A stretch of DNA of 64,000 nucleotides from NCBI RefSeq assembly GCF_014237835.1, contig NZ_JACJVI010000004.1, positions 248,001-312,000 of the forward strand, read 5' to 3'. This document shows positions 37,768 to 45,707 of the stretch, in pieces. The notes beneath the pieces are model-generated. The model did not search any database and was not told the origin of the DNA. It saw nothing but the letters and a program-made list of their open reading frames with translations. Position numbers and translations under genes: made by a program. Position 1 is the stretch's first letter; each line of letters begins with the position of its first letter. The stretch is from Rhizobium sp. AQ_MP (GTDB lineage Bacteria > Pseudomonadota > Alphaproteobacteria > Rhizobiales > Rhizobiaceae).

Positions 37768-38514
37768 ATGATCCTTGAAGCCCTCAATTATGCCGCGACA
37801 TGGCCGCTGACCTCGGCTGCGCATCGCCCGTTCATCCGCTCCTCCGTCAATCTCTGGGCGCGGGCCAATCGCTGTTCAGCCGACTGGGCGGACCATGAGC
37901 GACGGACCAAGGCCGCAATTCTCGGGGCGGCCGAAGCCTGCCGACAGCGGCGGACGGTGGTGGTGCTGGGATCGGGGCTCTTGCGCGACGTGCCGATCTT
38001 CGAGCTTTCGCGGCTCTTCGATACGGTGGTGCTGGTCGATCTCGTGCATCTGGCCAGCGTGCGGGGCTGGCTGAAGCTCAAGGGCCTGAAGAATGTGCGC
38101 CTGATCGAGCGGGACCTTTCGGGAATAGATGCTCTGCTTGCCGGCGAGGTTTTGGAGCCGCTCGCGTTTCTCCGGCAGGTGCCCTATCTCGATTTCGTGG
38201 CCTCGGCCAATCTGCTCTCGCAGATCGGCATCGGGGTCGCGTGGCGCCTCGGTGGGCAGCCAGCGGAGGACGACAGGATGCGCCAGGTGATCGCAGCGCA
38301 TATTGAAGGACTGGCGCAGCTGCCGGCGAAGACCTGCCTTGTCACCGATGTCAGCTATGCGGTCATAGACCGTAACGGCCTCAAGCAAGGGACCCAGGAC
38401 CTGATGCACGGCGTCGATCTCGGGCGATCTTTCGCTCATTGGGACTGGCCGGTGATCCCCTTCGGTGAAGAGAGCCGGGACTATCGCATCGTGCATCACG
38501 TCATTGCCCGCTGA
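37768..38514 (+). CDS. Hypothetical protein with a methyltransferase-like Rossmann segment
   Basis: A 248-residue protein that I cannot name. The N-terminus has NLWARANRCSADWADHERRTKAAIL. It is followed by a Rossmann-like strand-loop-helix, VVVLGSGLLRDVPIFELSRLF, then VVLVDLVHLASVRG, where an acidic Asp ends the second strand, as in SAM-binding proteins. Later motifs: FVASANLLSQIGIGV and TCLVTDVSYAVIDRNG. A SAM-dependent methyltransferase-type fold is plausible, but the substrate is unknown. It starts 3 bases after the toxin stop, so it may be cotranscribed with the toxin-antitoxin pair, though it is probably functionally unrelated. Confidence 0.65.
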   Translation: MILEALNYAATWPLTSAAHRPFIRSSVNLWARANRCSADWADHERRTKAAILGAAEACRQRRTVVVLGSGLLRDVPIFELSRLFDTVVLVDLVHLASVRGWLKLKGLKNVRLIERDLSGIDALLAGEVLEPLAFLRQVPYLDFVASANLLSQIGIGVAWRLGGQPAEDDRMRQVIAAHIEGLAQLPAKTCLVTDVSYAVIDRNGLKQGTQDLMHGVDLGRSFAHWDWPVIPFGEESRDYRIVHHVIAR

Positions 38515-38573
38515 GACATCACTCTCGCTTCGGATGCCTTGCTTTCGTCTGAATGACGGCCCATTTTCAGGGC

Positions 38574-38966
38574 ATGAGATCGATCGCCCGCCTCTTGCTG
38601 CTTGTCGCAGCGCTTGCCTACGGCGCCATGCCCATGACCGGCATGTCGGCCATGGCGATGCCTGTGGCGCATGCGATGGAGGTGAGCGGCGATGCGGAGA
38701 TGCCCGTCTCGGCCAGCGAGGTGGCGGTCGACAGCGACTGTCCGCATTCGGTACCGTCAGCGATCGCCGCCGACGCTAGTGGCAGCACCGATCAACCTGC
38801 CACACCCTTGAAGTCGGCCTGGCATTGTGCGGCCTGTCTTACCCTGCCTGCAGATCCGGTTCTTGCCGAGAGTGGCAAACCGGCACGCGCCGCTGAGGCT
38901 CCTGCGCGTCTCCCAAGGCTTGTCTCGCAGATGACGGCGCCGCTGACGCCCCCTCCCCGCGCCTGA
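38574..38966 (+). CDS. Hypothetical secreted Met/His/Cys-containing protein
   Basis: About 130 residues. The N-terminus is a signal peptide with a Met-rich end (LLLLVAALAYGAMPMTGMSAMAMPVAHA). The mature part has a DCPHSVPSAIAADASG segment and a HCAACL motif, both able to bind soft metals. It resembles short periplasmic DUF2946-type proteins of copper loci. The start is uncertain between 38553 and 38574. It precedes the DUF305 gene by 66 bases on the same strand, supporting a joint role in metal handling, but this is an inference. Confidence 0.6.
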   Translation: MRSIARLLLLVAALAYGAMPMTGMSAMAMPVAHAMEVSGDAEMPVSASEVAVDSDCPHSVPSAIAADASGSTDQPATPLKSAWHCAACLTLPADPVLAESGKPARAAEAPARLPRLVSQMTAPLTPPPRA

Positions 38967-39032
38967 TCGGATGAAACGCGCACAGCCCGTTAGCTGCGCA
39001 ATTCCATCTTCAGATCAGCACAGGAGACTTCA

Positions 39033-39416
39033 ATGCTGAAGACCCTATTCGTTGCGGCGTCGCTTGCGACCGCGCTTTTCACGTCGGTTGTCCTTGCGCA
39101 GGACAACACCATGCATCAGGGGCATGATATGTCCACGATGGACCACGGCATGATGCATGACAGCCCGTCGTCCAAGGCCTTTCAGGAGGCCAATGCCAAG
39201 ATGCACAAGGACATGGCCGTGCCGCTCACCGGCAATGCGGATGCCGACTTCGTCCGCGGCATGATCCCGCACCATCAGGGCGCCATCGACATGGCGAAGA
39301 TCGTGCTCGAACACGGCAAGGATCCCGAGATCCGCAAGCTCGCGGAAGAGGTGATCAAGGCCCAGGAGGGCGAGATCGCCATGATGAAGGCGTGGCTGGC
39401 CAAGAACGGCCAGTAA
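39033..39416 (+). CDS. DUF305 (CopM-like) family secreted protein
   Basis: A 127-residue protein with a signal peptide (MLKTLFVAASLATALFTSVVLA) and a Met/His-rich spacer (MHQGHDMSTMDHGMMHD). The DUF305 four-helix domain has FVRGMIPHHQGAIDMAKIVL with the conserved HHQGAIDMA motif, and EGEIAMMKAWL. DUF305 proteins such as CopM bind copper in the periplasm, and the Met/His cluster fits that role. The start is preceded by GGAGAC. A terminator follows at 39438. Confidence 0.88.
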   Translation: MLKTLFVAASLATALFTSVVLAQDNTMHQGHDMSTMDHGMMHDSPSSKAFQEANAKMHKDMAVPLTGNADADFVRGMIPHHQGAIDMAKIVLEHGKDPEIRKLAEEVIKAQEGEIAMMKAWLAKNGQ

Positions 39417-39437
39417 GCTCGGTCGAAACCCGAAACT

Positions 39438-39466
39438 GCAATGGCGCTCACGGGCGCCATTGCTTT
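39438..39466 (+). terminator. Rho-independent terminator after DUF305 gene
   Basis: GCAATGGCGC (39438-39447) pairs with GCGCCATTGC (39454-39463) to give a perfect 10-bp stem, followed by a short T-run, 22 bases after the stop codon. Confidence 0.75.
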
Positions 39467-39515
39467 GCCCGAGAGAGGGATTAGTCTCACGCTCCCTGAT
39501 CGATAAGGAGGCGTC

Positions 39516-40223
39516 ATGTCCAACCGCCCTGTCTCCGTCATCGGCTTCGATGCCGACGACACGCTCTGGCAGAACGAGCAGTATTACAAACTGACGGAAG
39601 GCCATTTCCGCAGCCTGCTCACCGACTATGCCGAGGGCGATCATGTCTCCGAGCGCCTCTTAAAAGCGGAGAAGCGCAACCTTGCCCATTATGGCTTCGG
39701 CATCAAAGGTTTTACCCTCTCGATGATCGAGACGGCGCTGGAGATCACCGAGGGTCGGGCGCCCTCCTCCGTGATCAGTGAAATCCTGGCCATCGGACGC
39801 GATCTCCTGAGCCACCCGGTCGAATGCCTGCCGCATGCCCGCGAGGCACTGGACTCACTGGCCGGCAAATTTTTCCTCGTGCTGATTACCAAGGGAGATC
39901 TCTTCGACCAGGAGCGTAAGCTGGCGCAATCCGGGCTTGGCGACTATTTCGACGCGGTCGAGATCGTCTCCGACAAGACAGCCACCACCTATCGGCGCAT
40001 CTTCGGCAAGCATGGCGAGGGACCGGAGCGATCGATGATGATCGGCAATTCGCTGAAATCCGATGTCGTGCCGGCAATCGCGGCTGGCGCCTGGGGCGTG
40101 TTCGTGCCGCATGAACTGACCTGGGTGCTGGAGCATGTCGAAAAACCCGAGGAGGCGCCCCGCTTCCGCGAGATCCCGGATCTCGGGCATGTGCCTGACC
40201 TCGTCGCCAACCTGCAGCCCTGA
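39516..40223 (+). CDS. HAD-family hydrolase
   Basis: A 235-residue HAD phosphatase. Motif I is VIGFDADDTLWQNEQYY, motif II FLVLITKGDLFDQERKL, the motif III Lys is in IVSDKTATTYRRIF, and motif IV is SMMIGNSLKSDVVPAIAAG. The motif IV Asp pair is replaced by NSxKSD, as in YjjG/haloacid-dehalogenase-like enzymes. A nucleotide or sugar phosphatase is likely. ATG 39516 follows AAGGAGGCG, an almost perfect ribosome binding site. The Tag-like gene begins 7 bases after its stop. Confidence 0.85.
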   Translation: MSNRPVSVIGFDADDTLWQNEQYYKLTEGHFRSLLTDYAEGDHVSERLLKAEKRNLAHYGFGIKGFTLSMIETALEITEGRAPSSVISEILAIGRDLLSHPVECLPHAREALDSLAGKFFLVLITKGDLFDQERKLAQSGLGDYFDAVEIVSDKTATTYRRIFGKHGEGPERSMMIGNSLKSDVVPAIAAGAWGVFVPHELTWVLEHVEKPEEAPRFREIPDLGHVPDLVANLQP

Positions 40224-40230
40224 GGCCCTC

Positions 40231-40896
40231 ATGCGATCCTTCGACCAGATCTATGCACTCGCCGTCGCTCGAAAGGGCGAAGACGGTGTTCTGGAGAGCC
40301 TGCGGCATCCAAAATCGCGGGTTGAGATCGCGGCCATGCCGGATGACCGTTTCCTCGCGCTGATGACGAAATGCATCTTCCAGTCCGGCTTCAACTGGAA
40401 GGTCGTCGAGGCCATGTGGCCGGGGTTCGAGGCCGCATTTCACGGCTTCGACATCGCACGCTGCGCGATGCTGCATGACGAGGATTTCGGCCGTCTCGTT
40501 TCTGATACGCGGATCGTGCGGCATGGGCCAAAAATCCGAGCGGTGCAGGAGAATGCCGTCTTTCTATCCGGTCTGGCACGCGACCATGGAACAGCAGCCG
40601 CTTTCTTCGCCAGCTGGCCGACGGAGAATTATGTCGGGCTGCTCGATCTTCTGCAGAAGAAGGGTTCGCGGCTTGGCGGCAATACGGGGCAGTATTTCCT
40701 GCGCTTTGCCGGTATCGACAGCTTCATCCTCTCGCAAAGCGTGGTGAACCGTCTGATCGCCGAGGGCATGGTCGGAAAAGTACCGACATCGGCGAAAGAC
40801 AAAACAGCCGTGCAGGCGGCGTTCAACAAGTGGCGCGGACAGTCCGGCCGTTCCCTGACCGAGATCAGCCGGATCCTTGCCATCAGCATCGACTGA
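40231..40896 (+). CDS. Tag-like HhH-GPD DNA glycosylase paralogue
   Basis: A 221-residue protein related to 3-methyladenine DNA glycosylase I: FQSGFNWKVVEAMWPGFEAAFHGFD and VSDTRIVRHGPKIRAVQENA align with the corresponding region of the Tag gene at 40900. It lacks the N-terminal Cys/His and C-terminal His/Cys zinc-snap ligands of Tag. A Cys stands where Tag has the conserved Glu before FQSG. Activity on 3-methyladenine is therefore doubtful; another base or a structural role is possible. It follows the HAD gene by 7 bases and converges on tag. Confidence 0.75.
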   Translation: MRSFDQIYALAVARKGEDGVLESLRHPKSRVEIAAMPDDRFLALMTKCIFQSGFNWKVVEAMWPGFEAAFHGFDIARCAMLHDEDFGRLVSDTRIVRHGPKIRAVQENAVFLSGLARDHGTAAAFFASWPTENYVGLLDLLQKKGSRLGGNTGQYFLRFAGIDSFILSQSVVNRLIAEGMVGKVPTSAKDKTAVQAAFNKWRGQSGRSLTEISRILAISID

Positions 40897-40899
40897 GGC

Positions 40900-41535
40900 T
40901 CACGGGCGCACGAGCCTAGCCCTCAACTCTTCCGTGGTCCCCCGGCAACAGCAACCCTCGATGTGGTCGTTGACCAGGCCCATGGCCTGCATGAAGGCAT
41001 AGACGGTGGTCGGACCGACAAAGGTCCAGCCGCGCTTCTTCAGGTCCTTCGACAGGCGGATCGAGGTCGGCGAGGTTGGATTGGCCTTGAGGGTGGCATA
41101 ATCCATGCGCGGCGGGCGCTCGACGGCGTCGGGTTCGTAACTCCAGAAGTAACGAGACAGCGAGCCGAATTCCGTTTTCAGATCCACCGCGCGGCGGGCG
41201 TTGTTGACGGTCGAGACGATCTTGCCGCGATGGCGGATGATGCCGGCGTCCGCCAGGCAGCGGGCGATATCCTCGTCACCGAAACGTGCGACTTGATGAA
41301 AATCGAAGCCGGCAAAGGCGGCGCGGAAGTTTTCACGCTTCCTGAGGATTGTCAGCCAGGACAGGCCCGATTGAAACCCTTCGAGGCAGATCTTCTCGAA
41401 GAGCCTGACATCGTCAGTCACAGGCCGGCCCCATTCCTCGTCATGGTAGCGACGATAGTCTTCAAGGCCGCCATGCCAGAAGCAACGGTCGAGACCGTCG
41501 TCTCCCCGGATCAGGCCTTCTGCGATCGTCTCCAT
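40900..41535 (-). CDS. tag: DNA-3-methyladenine glycosylase I
   Basis: Tag excises 3-methyladenine from alkylated DNA. The 211-residue product has the zinc-snap ligands (Cys in DRCFWHG, His in YHDEEWG, and His and Cys in NDHIEGCCC). The active-site region CLEGFQSGLSWLTILRKRE carries the conserved Glu and Trp, and IIRHRGKIVSTVNNA follows. The ATG at 41535 is preceded by GGGAGG, whereas the ATG at 41553 has none. It ends 3 bases from its paralogue on the opposite strand. Confidence 0.94.
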   Translation of the reverse strand: METIAEGLIRGDDGLDRCFWHGGLEDYRRYHDEEWGRPVTDDVRLFEKICLEGFQSGLSWLTILRKRENFRAAFAGFDFHQVARFGDEDIARCLADAGIIRHRGKIVSTVNNARRAVDLKTEFGSLSRYFWSYEPDAVERPPRMDYATLKANPTSPTSIRLSKDLKKRGWTFVGPTTVYAFMQAMGLVNDHIEGCCCRGTTEELRARLVRP

Positions 41536-41741
41536 GCGATTCCCTCCCGCCATTGAGGGCGTTTACCATTTGTTCACGATTTTTCCAAACCGGGCGCTAA
41601 CCCTTCCGAAAGGTTTACGGACCGGATCGCATTTTCATGAATGCGTCTTTACCAAATGGCGGGCTCCGCTCTGGCACCTTCAGGGGGAATTGGTGGCATG
41701 TCGTGCCGCCGCATCCGGTCCTTAAGTTCATGAGTTGTCCG

Positions 41742-42572
41742 ATGTCCAAGCGTTCCCTGTTTCTGGCCTTGCTGACCAGCCTCTCGATTGCCCTGCCCGT
41801 TCACGCCAACGACCGCTATCGCAGCCGCCCGCCCGTCATGGTAAGCCCAGACCTGCAGGCGTCGTGGGTGATGCAGCTCGGCGGCGTTCCCGCACAGACG
41901 CGCGGCTATACAACGCCGCAGCGGATGCGACAGGCCATCCCGGCGGGCCGGCAGCGCGTGGTGCAGCCGCAGCAGGTGCTTCGCGAGCAACCCTTACTCC
42001 GCCAGCAGCCGGTGCAGCAGCGCCGCGTTGTGCAGCAGCGGCGCGTGCTCTTCCCGCAACAGCCAGCGGCCCAGCCGGTGGCGATGCGGCCTGAAAAACC
42101 CGTTCGCACGCAGATCGAACCGAAATTCCTGCCACAGATGGTCGAGTACCAGACAAAGCAGAAGCCCGGCACGATCGTTATCGATACCCGCGAGCGCTTC
42201 CTCTATCTGGTCATGGCAGACGGCATGGCGAAACGTTATGGTGTCGGGGTCGGCAAACCGGGCTTCGAATGGGCCGGCACTCACAAGGTGACGGACAAGC
42301 GCGAATGGCCGGATTGGCGCCCGCCGCAGGAGATGATCGCGCGCGAGGCGGCCAAGGGGCATTTCCTGCCTGCCCATATGCCGGGCGGCCCGGAAAATCC
42401 GCTGGGTGCCCGCGCCCTCTATCTCGGCTCGACGCTTTACCGCATCCACGGAACGAACGCGCCGTGGTCGATCGGCAACGGCGTATCCTCGGGCTGCATC
42501 CGCATGCGTAATGAAGATGTCATCGACCTCTATGAGCGGGTGAAGGTCGGAACGAAGGTGATTGTGATCTGA
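41742..42572 (+). CDS. L,D-transpeptidase with Gln/Arg-rich linker
   Basis: About 276 residues. Signal peptide MSKRSLFLALLTSLSIALPVHA, then a Gln/Arg/Val-rich low-complexity linker (roughly 40 residues of repeated QQ, RRV and QQP units). A YkuD domain follows: KPGTIVIDTRERFLYLVM, FEWAGTHKVTDKREWPDWRP, ENPLGARALYLG and the catalytic HGTN plus SSGCIRM, whose Cys is the nucleophile. It forms 3-3 crosslinks in peptidoglycan or anchors outer-membrane proteins, in the periplasm. A start at 41730 is also possible. A second YkuD gene follows in tandem. Confidence 0.88.
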   Translation: MSKRSLFLALLTSLSIALPVHANDRYRSRPPVMVSPDLQASWVMQLGGVPAQTRGYTTPQRMRQAIPAGRQRVVQPQQVLREQPLLRQQPVQQRRVVQQRRVLFPQQPAAQPVAMRPEKPVRTQIEPKFLPQMVEYQTKQKPGTIVIDTRERFLYLVMADGMAKRYGVGVGKPGFEWAGTHKVTDKREWPDWRPPQEMIAREAAKGHFLPAHMPGGPENPLGARALYLGSTLYRIHGTNAPWSIGNGVSSGCIRMRNEDVIDLYERVKVGTKVIVI

Positions 42573-42663
42573 GGCGCTTCTCAGATCACACAGACTCGAT
42601 TAGCTCTTGCTTTGAAGGGCGAAGCAGTTAGGCTTGAAGCCCTGCAAATCAGGGGGATTGCTA

Positions 42664-43350
42664 ATGCTCAACACGACTTTCCGCAAGGCGGCGGTGGCGG
42701 TGATCGCGCTCACGCTCGCCTTGCCGGCGCCCGCCAGCGCCATCAGCCTCAACCGCATCCAGACGACCAGCGACGTGACGCTCGTTGCGCAGCAGCGCAA
42801 GGAAGTGCCTGAGAAGTTCAAGCGCAAGGTCGTGCGGCTGACCACCGATGAAAAGCCGGGCACGATCATCATCGATACCAACAACAAGTTCCTTTACTAT
42901 GTCGAAGGCAACAACCGCGCGACCCGCTACGGGGTGGGCGTCGGTCGTGAAGGCTTCGGCTGGTCGGGCGTGGTGAAGATCGGCCGCAAGGCGGAATGGC
43001 CGGAATGGCGTCCGCCGGCAGAGATGCGCCGCCGCGAAGCCGCCAAGGGCCATATCCTGCCGGTCGTGCAGGAAGGCGGTCCGGACAATCCGCTTGGTGC
43101 GCGCGCCATGTATCTCTACAAGGGCGGTCGTGACACCATCTTCCGCATCCACGGCACCAACCAGCCCTGGACGATCGGCCTTAACATGTCCTCGGGCTGC
43201 ATCCGCATGATGAACAAGGATGTCGAGCACCTCTACGAGCGCGCCGATATCGGCACCAAGGTGATCGTCATCGGTCCGGGCAACCGCCAGGGCGACGTCT
43301 CCTTCGACGACAAGGGTGTTGACATCCTGCGCACGATTTTCGGCGGATGA
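42664..43350 (+). CDS. L,D-transpeptidase, second tandem copy
   Basis: A 228-residue protein: signal peptide (LNTTFRKAAVAVIALTLALPAPASA), a short basic linker, and a YkuD domain. The domain holds KPGTIIIDTNNKFLYYVEG, GWSGVVKIGRKAEWPEWRP, DNPLGARAMYLY, the catalytic HGTNQPW, and MSSGCIRM. It parallels the upstream copy closely but lacks the Gln/Arg-rich linker. The ATG at 42664 follows AGGGGGA with good spacing. Rhizobia, which grow from the pole, encode many L,D-transpeptidases. An imperfect terminator follows at 43375. Confidence 0.9.
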   Translation: MLNTTFRKAAVAVIALTLALPAPASAISLNRIQTTSDVTLVAQQRKEVPEKFKRKVVRLTTDEKPGTIIIDTNNKFLYYVEGNNRATRYGVGVGREGFGWSGVVKIGRKAEWPEWRPPAEMRRREAAKGHILPVVQEGGPDNPLGARAMYLYKGGRDTIFRIHGTNQPWTIGLNMSSGCIRMMNKDVEHLYERADIGTKVIVIGPGNRQGDVSFDDKGVDILRTIFGG

Positions 43351-43374
43351 AGCGAAAGATCCGTTTTTAGAGGC

Positions 43375-43408
43375 AGACGGTCGCATCCGAAATGGGGCGG
43401 CCGTCTTT
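43375..43408 (+). terminator. Probable terminator after second L,D-transpeptidase
   Basis: AGACGGTCGC (43375-43384) pairs with GCGGCCGTCT (one G-U pair), followed by TTTC. It lies 25 bases after the stop codon, also near the end of the minus-strand gene at 43429, so it could serve both directions. Confidence 0.6.
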
Positions 43409-43428
43409 CATTCCAGGGTTCAGTTCGC

Positions 43429-43902
43429 TCAGCGCTTCACGTCGCAAAAGATGTCCCCCTGATGCGTGAGGATCGGCTCGCCACCAACGGCGCTGCCCAT
43501 CTTCAGCTTGACTACCTTCAGGTCGTAGCGCCCGCTAAAGCGCTTTGCGGTACTCGAACTGCGATCGGTGATCATCGCCATGGACACGCGATAGAGGGGT
43601 TCCCTCTCCGGCGCAAAGGCGTGGATGCTGAAGCGCAGATCGCGCTCATCGATCCAGTATTGCTTCAGCATTTTCGAGGTGATCTGAAACCGCTGGAAGC
43701 CTGACGGGACAGCCTTATCCTTCACGCCAGCCATGCCGCGGAAATGGACGATCCTCTCCTGATCCTTGTTGCTGAAGCCGCTTTCCAGGGACATGTCGAT
43801 CACAGCGTCGGATGTGGCGCAGTAGATGCGCTCGATCGCTGCCGCCGATGTCACCGACGAACACATGAACATGCAGGCGACTGCCAAAATCTTCTTTGCC
43901 AT
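43429..43902 (-). CDS. Hypothetical secreted protein
   Basis: A 157-residue protein with a signal peptide (MAKKILAVACMFMCSSVTSAAA). The mature part opens with an IERIYCATSDAVIDMSLESG segment and has a single terminal Cys in GDIFCDVKR that could pair with the first Cys. No known domain is recognised. The predicted mostly-beta pattern (FQRFQITSKML, LRFSIHAFA, LYRVSMAMITDR, YDLKVVKLKMG) suggests a small periplasmic barrel or sandwich. ATG 43902 is chosen because the signal peptide begins there. It converges on the L,D-transpeptidase gene and lies downstream of glcF. Confidence 0.7.
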   Translation of the reverse strand: MAKKILAVACMFMCSSVTSAAAIERIYCATSDAVIDMSLESGFSNKDQERIVHFRGMAGVKDKAVPSGFQRFQITSKMLKQYWIDERDLRFSIHAFAPEREPLYRVSMAMITDRSSSTAKRFSGRYDLKVVKLKMGSAVGGEPILTHQGDIFCDVKR

Positions 43903-43963
43903 GATGGCCTCCCGGGATGCCCCATCCCGGGACAATTATTACAGCAATCGCTTAACAATTCGC

Positions 43964-45277
43964 TCAGGCTGACGCGCGGCGATCGAGCGCCCTGGGTCGC
44001 GGACCACCATAGGCCCAATTCAGAAGCTCGACCGTATGCACCACCGGAATGCCGGTGGCGGAGCCGATCTGGGTCATGCAGCCGATATTGCCGGCGGCGA
44101 TGATATCGGGCTTCGTGGCCTCGATGTTCCTGACCTTGCGGGCCTTAAGCCGCGCGGAGATTTCCGGCTGCATGATGTTGTAGGTGCCGGCGGAGCCGCA
44201 GCAGAGATGGCCTTCCGGCGGGTCCTTGACCGTGAAACCGGCCGACTTCAAGAGCAGTTTCGGCGCCATCGTCACCTTCTGGCCGTGCTGCAGGGAGCAG
44301 GCGGAGTGATAGGCGACGGTCAGGCCCTTGGTCTCCGAGATCGGCAGGTCGAGGGTGGAGAGATATTCGGTGACGTCCTTCGCCAGCGCCGAAACGCGCG
44401 CCGCCTTTTCGGCATAGGCGGGGTCGAGGCGCAGCATGTGGCCGTAATCCTTGATCGTGGTGCCGCAGCCCGAAGTCGTGACGATGATTGCGTCGAGGCC
44501 GCCCTCTTCGATGGCACGGGTCCAGACATCGACATTGCGGCGGGCACTTTCGAGCGCCTGTTCCTCACGCCCCATGTGGTGGACGAGCGCGCCGCAGCAG
44601 CCTTCGCCCTGCGGTACGACAACCTCGACGCCCAAGCGGGTCAGAAGCGAGATCGCCGCTTCGTTGATGCCGGGGTCGAGGATAGGCTGGGCGCAGCCTG
44701 TGAGGATCGCGACGCGGCCTCGGCGGGCAACTGACGCAGCATGGGTGGCGGGTTTGGCGTAGTCCGAGGGTGGCGGCACCCTGGAGGGGGCAAGCCTGAG
44801 CATGGCAGCCATCGGCTTCAAGGCCTTCACCTGGTCGAAAAGGCCGGCAAAGGGCCGCCCAAGAGCCGCGAGTTTGAGCGCCAGGCGGAAGCGGCCGGGA
44901 TAGGGCAGGACCATCGCCAGCATGTTGCGCGTCAGCCGGTTCGCGACCGGCCGCTTATAGGTCTTTTCGATATGGGTGCGGGCGTGGTCGACCAGATGCA
45001 TGTAGTCGACGCCGGAAGGACAGGTCGTGGTGCAGGCCAGACAGGAGAGACAGCGGTCGATATGGGTGACGACCTGCTCATCCGCCGGACGGCCGTTTTC
45101 CAGCATGTCCTTGATCAAGTAGATCCGCCCGCGCGGGCTGTCGAGCTCGTTGCCGAGCGTCACATAGGTGGGACAGGTGGCGGTGCAGAAGCCGCAATGC
45201 ACGCATTTGCGCAGGATGCTCTCGGCTTCCGCGACATGGGGATCGGCGAGCTGTTCGGCGGTGAAATTGGTCTGCAC
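43964..45277 (-). CDS. glcF: Glycolate oxidase iron-sulfur subunit GlcF
   Basis: A 437-residue protein with two 4Fe-4S ligand sets (KCVHCGFCTATCP near the N-terminus and RCLSCLACTTTCPSG). Two C-terminal CCG domains follow (GEGCCGALVHHMG and HLCCGSAGTYNIMQP). GlcF transfers electrons from the flavin subunits GlcD/GlcE toward the quinone pool. The start is a GTG at 45277 with GGGAGGAAA a few bases upstream; an ATG at 45325 lies inside the preceding spacer. It is the last gene of glcD-glcE-membrane gene-glcF. Confidence 0.94.
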   Translation of the reverse strand: MQTNFTAEQLADPHVAEAESILRKCVHCGFCTATCPTYVTLGNELDSPRGRIYLIKDMLENGRPADEQVVTHIDRCLSCLACTTTCPSGVDYMHLVDHARTHIEKTYKRPVANRLTRNMLAMVLPYPGRFRLALKLAALGRPFAGLFDQVKALKPMAAMLRLAPSRVPPPSDYAKPATHAASVARRGRVAILTGCAQPILDPGINEAAISLLTRLGVEVVVPQGEGCCGALVHHMGREEQALESARRNVDVWTRAIEEGGLDAIIVTTSGCGTTIKDYGHMLRLDPAYAEKAARVSALAKDVTEYLSTLDLPISETKGLTVAYHSACSLQHGQKVTMAPKLLLKSAGFTVKDPPEGHLCCGSAGTYNIMQPEISARLKARKVRNIEATKPDIIAAGNIGCMTQIGSATGIPVVHTVELLNWAYGGPRPRALDRRASA

Positions 45278-45326
45278 GCATTTCCTCCCCTGGAGCGGCC
45301 CACCTGGCCGCTCCTGTGACTTCAAT

Positions 45327-45707
45327 TCAGATCCACCAGTTGGTGGGGCGGGCGATCGGTTCGCCGGCCGAGGCCTTCTGCAGACCGATGACGCAGCGGA
45401 CGACGATCCAGATGGCGACGCCGAAGATCAGTACGACGCCGATGGCCACAAGCATCAGGATAGAGGCGATCAGCGCGTAGAGCAGACCGATCCAGAAAGT
45501 GCGGATGGCGTAGGTGTAATGCGTATCGACCCAGGCCGCGCTCTTGCCGCGGTTCACATAGGCCATGATCAGCCCGACGATGCCGGTGAGGCCGACAACG
45601 AAGCTCACGAGATAAAGGACGTAGACCACCTGGACATTCATACGCCCAGGCGAGAACCAGCCCTCGCCTCCCGAGGTCGCGGGCGGCTGGTATTGTGGAT
45701 CAGTCAT
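45327..45707 (-). CDS. DUF4870-like membrane protein embedded in the glc operon
   Basis: A 126-residue protein with about three membrane segments (VVYVLYLVSFVVGLTGIVGLIMAYV, then FWIGLLYALIASILMLVAIG and VVLIFGVAIWIVVRCVIGL). The motif WVDTHYTYAIRTFWIG resembles the DUF4870 family. Its start overlaps the glcE stop by the ATGA tetranucleotide, and glcF begins 50 bases after its stop. It is therefore inside the operon. It might anchor GlcDEF to the membrane or help glycolate or electron transfer; this is inferred from position only. Confidence 0.75.
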   Translation of the reverse strand: MTDPQYQPPATSGGEGWFSPGRMNVQVVYVLYLVSFVVGLTGIVGLIMAYVNRGKSAAWVDTHYTYAIRTFWIGLLYALIASILMLVAIGVVLIFGVAIWIVVRCVIGLQKASAGEPIARPTNWWI

